Shown one piece after another: positions 1 to 5,662 of a stretch of DNA of 5,732 nucleotides. The notes below the pieces were generated by a model that saw nothing but the letters and a program-made list of their open reading frames with translations, did no database searches and was not told the DNA's origin. Source of the DNA: CAYLXX01 sp964387955 (GTDB lineage Bacteria; Patescibacteriota; Microgenomatia; UBA1406; GWC2-37-13); NCBI GenBank assembly GCA_964387955.1, contig CAYLXX010000044.1, positions 1 to 5,732 of the forward strand, written 5' to 3'. The position numbers and the translations under genes were made by a program. Within the stretch, counting starts at the first letter, position 1. Every line of letters starts with the position of its first letter.

Positions 1-2
1 AC

Positions 3-140
3 CGCCTTAAACTAGTTTTGAATAGATTTTTTCCAAATCCAAATGACCCTGAACCCAATCGCTATTATATTGAACCACCTAGATATGATAGGGACATAGG
101 TGGAAATAAACCCGGTAGTTATGAAGATAACATGTCATGA
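3..140 (+). CDS. C-terminal end of an unidentified protein (partial, 5' end outside window)
   Basis: An open frame runs from the left edge to a TGA stop at 138-140 and gives the last 45 residues of a protein. The other two forward frames hit stops within the first 15 bases, and the reverse strand offers only a roughly 20-codon frame, so this is the best reading. The visible tail is hydrophilic and rich in Pro, Asn, Asp, Arg and Tyr (for example NPNDPEPN, then YYIEPPRYDRD). It has no hydrophobic segment after the first few residues and looks like a disordered C-terminal extension. I do not recognise the family and assign no function. It converges on the phosphodiester glycosidase gene with a 32-bp gap. 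Confidence 0.55.
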   Translation, partial: RLKLVLNRFFPNPNDPEPNRYYIEPPRYDRDIGGNKPGSYEDNMS

Positions 141-172
141 AATTTCCTTTTTTAGACAGTAAGATGTATTTA

Positions 173-1354
173 TTATTTTCTTACAAATAATACCGCATTT
201 GGAATATTTCTTCCAGGTCCTACTTTGTAGCCACCGTCCCAGAGAGCGGTAGAGCCGCCGCTGTCAAGGTTGAGCGCATTTTGGATACCCATTGTCTGAA
301 GGACCCGAGCCATCTCAGCCGCATTGACGTTGTGCATAACACCGATATAAGCAGTTGAGCCCGAAGAGCCAACAAAACTCCGTGAACCTTTACTGAGGCG
401 CTTTACTTCATCATCACCGCCAAAAACAACGTTCCCATTTGAGACTAGGAGAGGTTGGTTGGCTATGACAGCATCGACTCCAGTATCGCGTCCCCATTCT
501 TGAGAGAGAGCATACCGCACTGACGTACTATTAAAAATAACAACCGGTACGGTGCTATAGACATTATTATCTGAATTAAAGTAGACTTTGTTTTTATTCA
601 TAAGAAGCGTATCAAACGAGTTTGTTTTACCGGTACAAGACGGGTAGGAAGCCGGACAAAAGTATGAGCCATTGACTCCGGCATATCCGCCAGATCGGCT
701 GACATAATCGCCTAATGCAAGTACAGGACAGTCATTAGCACAGGTCCCGTCTGAAGCCGTATCAACAATCACCCGAGTTGAGTTCAAGTCGGCGGCGACT
801 ATATCAACCAGATATGAAGATCCCAACGCACTAACTGCTTGTCTGCTATACCCTGACGCTGGTGCAGTGTTGTTTTGGGTCACGTTTTGCGGAATTTGAG
901 CGACGACAAGCTTGTTTTTCTCAATTTGGATTGAAGCGTTAAGCGCCGTTAGTTCTGCTTCAGCTGAACTATAGTTTCTGTCGGACAAAAGTTTGATGAT
1001 CGAAGCCATTGAAGCATCAAGTTTATCGGTATTTTTTAACTGTGTTTTCAGTTCAACCAGAGATTCATATGTGGTGCTCGTTTTTTTAAAGGTTGATTGG
1101 ATATCGTTGATTTCTTTTTGTAGTTTTTCGTTCCGGACAAACTGATCCTCGCTTTTTAGTTTATTGAAGTCTGACTGGGCTTGTTGAAGTTGTTTTTTTA
1201 GCGAAATTTCTTCACCATTGAGATGAGTAATTTTTTCGTTTGCTGTGTTTAGGTTATAAAAAGAAGTTATAATAATGGCCAGTGTAATTACTATGCCAAC
1301 AATAAGAGCAATGGCACGTCTTGACTTGGCTACAATTGAATGAAGAGATTTCAT
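173..1354 (-). CDS. Membrane-anchored coiled-coil protein with phosphodiester glycosidase (NAGPA/DUF2233) domain
   Basis: The 393-residue product has three parts. Residues 1-13 are basic and cytoplasmic, and residues 14-33 form one transmembrane helix with no signal-peptidase motif. Residues about 36-150 are charged and predicted helical or coiled coil. After a short Gln/Asn/Thr/Pro/Ala linker, residues about 169-393 match the NAGPA/DUF2233 fold, shown by AGVNGSYF (225-232) and NLDSGGSTALW (362-372), the family's conserved Asn-Gly and Asp-Gly-Gly-Ser signatures. The family includes the lysosomal uncovering enzyme, which removes GlcNAc from a phosphodiester; bacterial members act outside the membrane on surface glycans or teichoic acid-like polymers. 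Four Cys (205, 209, 233, 240) lie near the first motif and could form disulfides. I chose ATG 1354. An upstream TTG at 1396 would add 14 residues but abuts the divergent gene's ATG. Substrate unknown; the neighbouring operon suggests a polysaccharide. Confidence 0.88.
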   Translation of the reverse strand: MKSLHSIVAKSRRAIALIVGIVITLAIIITSFYNLNTANEKITHLNGEEISLKKQLQQAQSDFNKLKSEDQFVRNEKLQKEINDIQSTFKKTSTTYESLVELKTQLKNTDKLDASMASIIKLLSDRNYSSAEAELTALNASIQIEKNKLVVAQIPQNVTQNNTAPASGYSRQAVSALGSSYLVDIVAADLNSTRVIVDTASDGTCANDCPVLALGDYVSRSGGYAGVNGSYFCPASYPSCTGKTNSFDTLLMNKNKVYFNSDNNVYSTVPVVIFNSTSVRYALSQEWGRDTGVDAVIANQPLLVSNGNVVFGGDDEVKRLSKGSRSFVGSSGSTAYIGVMHNVNAAEMARVLQTMGIQNALNLDSGGSTALWDGGYKVGPGRNIPNAVLFVRK

Positions 1355-1363
1355 AGATATAAT
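1336..1363 (+). promoter_or_regulatory. Sigma70-type promoter for the four-gene glycan operon
   Basis: TTGAAT at 1336-1341 and a perfect TATAAT at 1358-1363 are separated by 16 bp. The -35 and most of the spacer lie inside the first codons of the divergent glycosidase gene. Expected transcription start is near 1370, leaving a leader of about 27 bases before the ATG at 1397. That leader has no AGGAGG-like sequence. It is the only strong promoter match I see ahead of the operon. Confidence 0.6.
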
Positions 1364-1364
1364 T

Positions 1365-1373
1365 AGTGTATCA
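1365..1373 (-). promoter_or_regulatory. Possible extended -10 promoter for the phosphodiester glycosidase gene
   Basis: On the reverse strand the sequence TGATACACT fits an extended -10 element (TG-N-TANNNT). There is no good -35 at the right distance. Transcription would begin about 7 bases downstream, only about four bases before the ATG at 1354, so the message would be nearly leaderless. That agrees with the lack of a ribosome binding site. This is a pattern match only. Confidence 0.3.
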
Positions 1374-1396
1374 AATATCTGCTGTAAAAAAATCAA

Positions 1397-2077
1397 ATGA
1401 AAATTGCTGTAATTATTGTTTTATATAAGACCCCGAAGAAACAAGTTGAACGACTGAAACAAGTATTTTTAGCAAACTTCCCAACCTGTCATTTGTTTAT
1501 TATAGATAATACCGGTAAAAAAAATGGCTATGCCCAAGGAGTCAATGATGGTTTTCGCCAGTCAAAGGAGTTTCAGCCGGATATATATATCATTGCCAAT
1601 CCTGATATTTCACTTCCTCATATTGATCAAGAAATTTATTTAACAGGATTAAAGCACTTTGATATTCTTGGATTTGTCACGAAACAAGATGGCAAAAAAT
1701 ATTATGGCGGTCACATTGATTACTGGAACTTGAGTGGTGGGCTGATTGAAAAGGTGCCAGCTAATAGATTTACAAAAGTTGATTTTGTTTCCGGTTCATT
1801 AATGATCATTAAAAAAGATGTGATTAAAAAAGTTGGTCCATTTAGTCAGGGATATTTCATGTACTATGAAGATGTTGATTATTGTGTACGGGCAAAAAAA
1901 AACGATTTCAAAGTTGGTATTGATCGGGATATTGAGTATGAACATTGCGAAGTGTCAAAAACAAACCCTGCAAAGCAATTGTATCTACAGTCGGCTCACG
2001 AGTTATTTTTTAAAAAATATAGTCACGTTCTACAACGACTATATAGGCGATTGAAATCATATGAAAATCACCGCTGA
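1397..2077 (+). CDS. Glycosyltransferase family 2, WbbL/rhamnosyltransferase-like, compact
   Basis: A GT-A fold inverting glycosyltransferase, expected to act on the cytoplasmic membrane face and move a sugar from a nucleotide donor to a lipid-linked glycan. Visible motifs in order: an N-terminal strand ending IVLYKT (7-12), DN (37-38), NGYAQGVNDG (43-52), NPDI (68-71) at the usual donor/metal-binding position, VSGSLMI (131-137), and YEDVDYC (157-163) with the likely catalytic base in the ED pair. EHCEVSKT (182-189) and a HELFFKKY tail follow. This set is typical of the WbbL/RfbF group, many of which use dTDP-rhamnose, but the sugar cannot be read from sequence. At 226 residues it is shorter than the usual 280-300. 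The segment between DN and NGYA is contracted and there is no C-terminal membrane region. It starts at the first ATG after the promoter, without a Shine-Dalgarno. It overlaps the next gene by 17 bp. Confidence 0.9.
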   Translation: MKIAVIIVLYKTPKKQVERLKQVFLANFPTCHLFIIDNTGKKNGYAQGVNDGFRQSKEFQPDIYIIANPDISLPHIDQEIYLTGLKHFDILGFVTKQDGKKYYGGHIDYWNLSGGLIEKVPANRFTKVDFVSGSLMIIKKDVIKKVGPFSQGYFMYYEDVDYCVRAKKNDFKVGIDRDIEYEHCEVSKTNPAKQLYLQSAHELFFKKYSHVLQRLYRRLKSYENHR

Positions 2078-3083
2078 CGGGGGAGCACTCTGTGGATTTC
2101 GACAAGGGACGTATATTGTCGCAATAAATTTACTTGAGGCAATCCAAAAGTATGATCGTCTGAATTTTTATACGTTTTATACCTTTTGTGATATGAAGCG
2201 TCTTCAATCTGAGAGGGTCACTTTTAAACAGATTCAAAGACACGGGTATATGAAGGTTGGGATCAGTCTTCAGGAAGTGAAAAACCTCCCCGATGTATTT
2301 TTAGGGCTGAATCAGTCATTTCCATTTATAACTCAGGCCAGAGAAATCGGTTTTTGTCACGGACTTTCGTATCATTTTTATCCGAAACTGTACGGAAAAT
2401 TATATAAAAGACTTTCCTCTCAGCTAACAACCATGATGAAAAACTCTGATGCGATAGTAGTTTCTTCCCTCAAAGTTAAAAAGGAAATAAAGGAAATTTT
2501 TCCTCAGAACAAGATACCAATCCATGTGCTTCCATTTGGAGTGCCGTTTGATATGGAAAAAAAATTGTCTGCCAAGCGACAAAAGTACTTTCTCCATGTC
2601 GGTAGAAATAAACTTGTGAAACGAGTTGATTTTATTATTAAAATTTTTAATAAATTAAAGAACGATTCAAAATACAAAGACTTTAAACTCATTTTAGTGG
2701 GAGACTATCTTGAGTATAAAAATGAGGCAAATATAGTCGTTCACGAAGATATAAGCCGAGAAAATTTAAAAAAACTTTACGCCCAAGCGACGTGTTATCT
2801 AACAGCTTCCTATTATGAAAGTTTTAATTTGCCTGTTCTTGAAGCTTTATCTCAAGGTTGTCCGGTTATCGGTATGGCAAGTGCCGTGGTTGATGAACTG
2901 GCACCATTTGTCACAACTACGACTACTGAAACAGAGTTTTTCTTCAAAGTAAAAAAAGCAGCTGAAGGAAAAATACAGTATAATAACCTCAAAGATATAT
3001 CAAAGGAGTTTACCTGGAAAAAGTACCTTACAGCATTAGAAACTATTTATGAAACTCTCAGCAGTCGTCCTTACCAAAAATGA
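2061..3083 (+). CDS. Glycosyltransferase family 4 (GT-B fold)
   Basis: A 340-residue GT-B retaining glycosyltransferase, probably peripheral to the inner membrane face. The N-terminal half (1 to about 165) starts with a Rossmann-type strand MKITADGG, then a Gly-rich turn at 12-17 resembling the G-x-G-RY loop of the family. It also has CHGLSYHFYP (99-108) and DAIVVSS (130-136). The donor-binding half starts at YFLHVGRNKLVKRVD (176-190), continues with ILVGD (211-215), and contains the EX7E signature with Glu253 and Glu261 in YESFNLPVLEAL, followed by SQGCPVIG (264-271). FTWKKY near the end is the usual C-terminal helix. Length is slightly below the typical 350-400. The start at 2061 lies within the preceding gene, and the stop lies 35 bp inside the next one, so translation is probably coupled. 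No Shine-Dalgarno is visible. Donor and acceptor cannot be told. Confidence 0.91.
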   Translation: MKITADGGALCGFRQGTYIVAINLLEAIQKYDRLNFYTFYTFCDMKRLQSERVTFKQIQRHGYMKVGISLQEVKNLPDVFLGLNQSFPFITQAREIGFCHGLSYHFYPKLYGKLYKRLSSQLTTMMKNSDAIVVSSLKVKKEIKEIFPQNKIPIHVLPFGVPFDMEKKLSAKRQKYFLHVGRNKLVKRVDFIIKIFNKLKNDSKYKDFKLILVGDYLEYKNEANIVVHEDISRENLKKLYAQATCYLTASYYESFNLPVLEALSQGCPVIGMASAVVDELAPFVTTTTTETEFFFKVKKAAEGKIQYNNLKDISKEFTWKKYLTALETIYETLSSRPYQK

Positions 3084-3828
3084 AGAAAACAATATAGAAA
3101 AATGTTTGCAGTCGCTTGATTTCTGCGACGAGATCATTGTTATTGACGATTTCTCAACCGACGCAACCGTTTCACTTACAAAACGGTATAAAACTCGTAT
3201 TTTTACCCGAAAACTCCAGTCTGATTTTGCGGCCCAACGCAACTATGCCGCCGAAAAAACGAAAGGAGAGTGGTTGTTGTATGTGGATGCAGATGAGATT
3301 GTTTCCAACGAACTGGCACGCGACATTATCGTTGAGGTGATGAGACAAAAAACAATACATGACGCTTACTATATTCGCCGGCGAGACCATTTCTTAGATA
3401 AAATTATAACAAGAGGTGAAGTTCTTGAAACGTATGAGAAAGGTCTCATTCGACTTGTAAAAAAAGATTCTGGCATCTGGCAAGGCGAAGTTCACGAAGT
3501 TTTTATTACGAAAGGAAAAGTTGGAAGACTTAGTCGATTTATCGATCATTATCCCCATCCGACGGTGACTGATTTTATCAAAAAAATTAACTATTATTCT
3601 TCAATTCGCGCCAATGAGCTTTACAAAAGAAATAAAAAAGTTTCTATATTTGAGATCATGTTTGTGCCGTTTTCTAAGTTTATTTACACGTACATTGTTC
3701 GCCAAGGATTTCTTGATGGGTCAGAAGGTTTTATTTACTCTTTTTTTATGTCATTTCACTCGTTTCTTGTCCGAGCAAAACTCCATTTACTAAGATTCAA
3801 AAATACGGCATCTATTTATCAACCATGA
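3049..3828 (+). CDS. Glycosyltransferase family 2, WaaE/KdtX-like
   Basis: A 259-residue GT-A enzyme of the WaaE/KdtX-like group, named after a lipopolysaccharide-core beta-1,4-glucosyltransferase but widespread in bacteria without that core. Motifs: VVLTKNEENNIEKCLQSL (6-23), DEIIVIDDFSTD (27-38), DFAAQRNYA (59-67), the metal-binding DADE within LLYVDADEIVS (77-86), WQGEVHE (144-150), HYPHPT (167-172). Residues about 200-245 are amphipathic to hydrophobic and contain IVRQGFLDGSEGF (216-228), a conserved membrane-associated tail in this group. The N-terminal motif begins directly at ATG 3049, which fixes this start even though it makes a 35-bp out-of-frame overlap with the upstream glycosyltransferase. 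No ribosome binding site precedes it. The stop overlaps the next start as ATGA (3825-3828). It likely adds a hexose to the lipid-linked intermediate; the exact sugar is unknown. Confidence 0.91.
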   Translation: MKLSAVVLTKNEENNIEKCLQSLDFCDEIIVIDDFSTDATVSLTKRYKTRIFTRKLQSDFAAQRNYAAEKTKGEWLLYVDADEIVSNELARDIIVEVMRQKTIHDAYYIRRRDHFLDKIITRGEVLETYEKGLIRLVKKDSGIWQGEVHEVFITKGKVGRLSRFIDHYPHPTVTDFIKKINYYSSIRANELYKRNKKVSIFEIMFVPFSKFIYTYIVRQGFLDGSEGFIYSFFMSFHSFLVRAKLHLLRFKNTASIYQP

Positions 3829-4982
3829 GTACCTTTATCAAAGGTTTGATTATTAGTATACTCGTTCTTTTTTCGCTGGGACAACTGGGAAGGGTATCGC
3901 TTTTTCAGGGCGAAGGGGCGATCTATCTATATGAGGTACCGTTAGGTGCCTTGGTTTTACTGCTTATTGGAACGTACAAATTGAAGCCAATGCAATCTTT
4001 TTTACCAAGTCATAAAGGAATGATGGTTTTCTATCTTGTTTTAATAGCAACATTTTTCATAAGTACTTTCCGCTACTCTCTTGGGGAAAACATCTACGCA
4101 TTTTACTATTTGCTTCGATTAACTGTGTATTTTTTGTTTTTTATTTATGCGTCGTATGTATTTGCAAAACATAAAGGATATATTGACTTTTTAAAAACGC
4201 CTGTTTTGATTTTTTTTATATTCTTAATAATCTCAGCTGTCGTGCAATATTTGTTTTATCCTGATCTGAGAAATCTTTACTACTTAGGCTGGGATCCCCA
4301 TCTCTATCGGGTATTTGGTACCTTTTTTGAACCGGTTGTTGCCGCAACTTTATATGGGTTAGTAATTATTTTTCTTTTCTTTGAGGCGCGTTTTTTTAAA
4401 AAAATACTTATTTCACATATACTTTTTGTTATTTTTTTTATGTTACTTTTTTTTACCTATACTCGCTCAGCCATCGCCGCAATTACGTTAAATACTTTCA
4501 TATATCTTGTCAAAAAGAGAACTTTTTATTTATTACTTCTTCTGCCTGTAGTTGTTTCGATCTTATTTTTGCTGCCAAAAAAGTCTGGTGAAGGAGTTAA
4601 CTTGATGCGAACCAGTACAGTTTTTTCACGAATGACCGATGTTGAACAAGGTTTGACAGTTTCTTCGCGAAATCCTTTGGGAATCGGTTACAACCATATC
4701 CGCTTTGAAAAAAAAGAAGTTTTGCCTGATAATCATGCCGCTTCAGGGTTTCAGTCAAGCTTCATCATCGTGTTAGTGACTACCGGAGTCATTGGGATTC
4801 TAAGTTTTCTTTATATGTTGTATGAACTTGGAAGAAAAAACCGGTTGAACTTTTATTTTATCTGCTTTGTTTCGGTTGTGTCATTGTTTGATAATATTCT
4901 CCTTCACCCTTTTATTCTTTTTTTTCTATTCTTTCTTATGGCGCTTTCTGCTACTTTTCGAAGTGAACGATCAGATCTTTAA
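3825..4982 (+). CDS. O-antigen ligase/polymerase-type integral membrane protein (Wzy/WaaL family)
   Basis: A 385-residue protein with about 11-12 hydrophobic segments (roughly 5-22, 37-51, 66-82, 95-113, 124-142, 168-186, 193-228 as two, 233-250, 311-331, 341-357, 361-375). It shows the Wzy_C/O-antigen ligase layout: RVFGTFFEP (162-170), TYTRSAIAAI (211-220), a large loop at about 251-310 with NPLGIGYN (283-290) and PDNH (301-304), then SSFIIVLVTTGVIGIL (311-326). Such proteins join lipid-carried glycans on the outer membrane face, either polymerising repeats or moving the chain to an acceptor (lipid, peptidoglycan or protein). Sequence alone does not separate these roles. Coupled to the preceding glycosyltransferase through ATGA. 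Its hydrophilic tail SERSDL overlaps the convergent gene by 32 bp. Codons are T-rich, with several runs of seven or eight T. Confidence 0.87.
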   Translation: MSTFIKGLIISILVLFSLGQLGRVSLFQGEGAIYLYEVPLGALVLLLIGTYKLKPMQSFLPSHKGMMVFYLVLIATFFISTFRYSLGENIYAFYYLLRLTVYFLFFIYASYVFAKHKGYIDFLKTPVLIFFIFLIISAVVQYLFYPDLRNLYYLGWDPHLYRVFGTFFEPVVAATLYGLVIIFLFFEARFFKKILISHILFVIFFMLLFFTYTRSAIAAITLNTFIYLVKKRTFYLLLLLPVVVSILFLLPKKSGEGVNLMRTSTVFSRMTDVEQGLTVSSRNPLGIGYNHIRFEKKEVLPDNHAASGFQSSFIIVLVTTGVIGILSFLYMLYELGRKNRLNFYFICFVSVVSLFDNILLHPFILFFLFFLMALSATFRSERSDL

Positions 4983-5649
4983 CTTGAGTATTACCCGCGG
5001 CATCGGTTGCTTCAATATGAAACTTATTTTCGCCATCTTTAAGCGGACTAAATGTGGTGAAATTTCCTTGAACGTCGACAACTACAGGCGAGTCGTTAAT
5101 ACGTATCGTGATATCAGGATCTGTCTTGCCTACGATTTTTATCTCTGTTGCATCGGTTGTAGTACCATCTGTTGGTTCTGATATGTCTAACTTTGGCTTT
5201 TCATCTTTATAAAGCACCTCAAAAACCTGCCGTTTAACGTCCTCTGTTCGTGATTGAGATTTTGCCAGCACTTTGAGCTCATTTTGGCCCTTTCGAAGAT
5301 CGCCAACCACCTCGTTAAACGATGACTTATTTTTTAAAGTTTTGACTTTTTTATCATTTATCGAAATCTCAACTACATCATACCCGTCGACCGAGCCTGA
5401 GACGACGATTATTGCACTGTTGGTGGCAATTGGTGGGGTATCAACATTTAACGAGCCAAAGAAGGCATCACGGTTACTCTGATCAGTTGAGCTGTTTTTA
5501 TTACCGATGGTATCGACGAACAAACTGGTTTTTATCAATAAGTTGAACCCAACAGTAAAGACGAAAATTACAAGGAGCATAAGACCAACAACAAAGACGA
5601 TTACTTTTTTGCGAAACTGACGTTGGCGGTATGATTCAAGTCGAGACAT
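4951..5649 (-). CDS. Single-pass membrane protein with two bacterial Ig-like domains
   Basis: A 232-residue protein. A basic N-terminus (RQRQFRKK, 8-15) precedes one transmembrane helix at about 16-37, so the remainder faces outside. A Ser/Thr/Asn/Asp linker (about 48-65) leads to two beta-rich domains. Domain 1 is at about 68-147 (SGSVDGYDVVEISINDKKV, then LRKGQNELKV). Domain 2 at about 152-230 is the clearer one: ISEPTDGTTTDATEIKIVGKT, INDSPVVVDVQGNF, LKDGENKFHIEATDAAGN, a pattern typical of Big_9/glucodextranase-like Ig modules. No enzymatic domain, sortase motif or cysteine is present, so I expect a structural, adhesive or envelope-spacing role without a defined partner. ATG 5649 is chosen because it precedes the basic region and TM helix. 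It lies 13 bp after the tRNA 3' end with no terminator or Shine-Dalgarno between, so it may be read from the tRNA promoter. Its last nine codons are antisense to the end of the operon. Confidence 0.83.
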   Translation of the reverse strand: MSRLESYRQRQFRKKVIVFVVGLMLLVIFVFTVGFNLLIKTSLFVDTIGNKNSSTDQSNRDAFFGSLNVDTPPIATNSAIIVVSGSVDGYDVVEISINDKKVKTLKNKSSFNEVVGDLRKGQNELKVLAKSQSRTEDVKRQVFEVLYKDEKPKLDISEPTDGTTTDATEIKIVGKTDPDITIRINDSPVVVDVQGNFTTFSPLKDGENKFHIEATDAAGNTQVKDLIVHFEK

Positions 5650-5662
5650 ACATTTTTTTGAG

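Noticed and set aside
138..149. 12-base sequence TGAAATTTCCTT repeated at 5058-5069
   Set aside because: The two copies lie in unrelated contexts (a stop codon region and an antisense coding region) with no shared flanks; chance in A+T-rich DNA is enough to explain it.
118..153. Hairpin GTTAT-GAAG-ATAAC followed by a T6 run, as a terminator
   Set aside because: The stem has only five A/T-rich pairs, lies inside the end of the partial coding region, and the T-run is 16 bases away, so an intrinsic terminator is not supported.
1360..1388. TTTACA (-35) with TAATTA (-10) on the reverse strand
   Set aside because: The spacing is 17 bp, but the -10 matches the consensus poorly and lacks the final T. 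The nearby extended -10 element is a better candidate.
1355..1396. Longer form of the glycosidase starting at TTG 1396
   Set aside because: It would add 14 residues before an already complete basic plus transmembrane N-terminus, use a rarer start codon and abut the divergent gene's ATG, leaving no room for regulation. ATG 1354 is more sensible.
1833..2054. 73-codon frame inside the first GT2 gene
   Set aside because: It is a shadow of the glycosyltransferase in another frame, with no domain or initiation signal. It matters only as the frame reached by slippage at the A9 tract.
2504..2692. Reverse-strand frames inside the glycosyltransferases (also 3036-3242 and 3172-3390)
   Set aside because: All lie antisense to well-supported enzymes with conserved motifs, and show no recognisable features of their own.
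4867..5181. 104-codon forward frame spanning the convergent junction
   Set aside because: It is out of frame with the ligase/polymerase gene and antisense to the Ig-like gene. Its composition (runs of Phe and Cys) reflects the other reading frames rather than a real protein.
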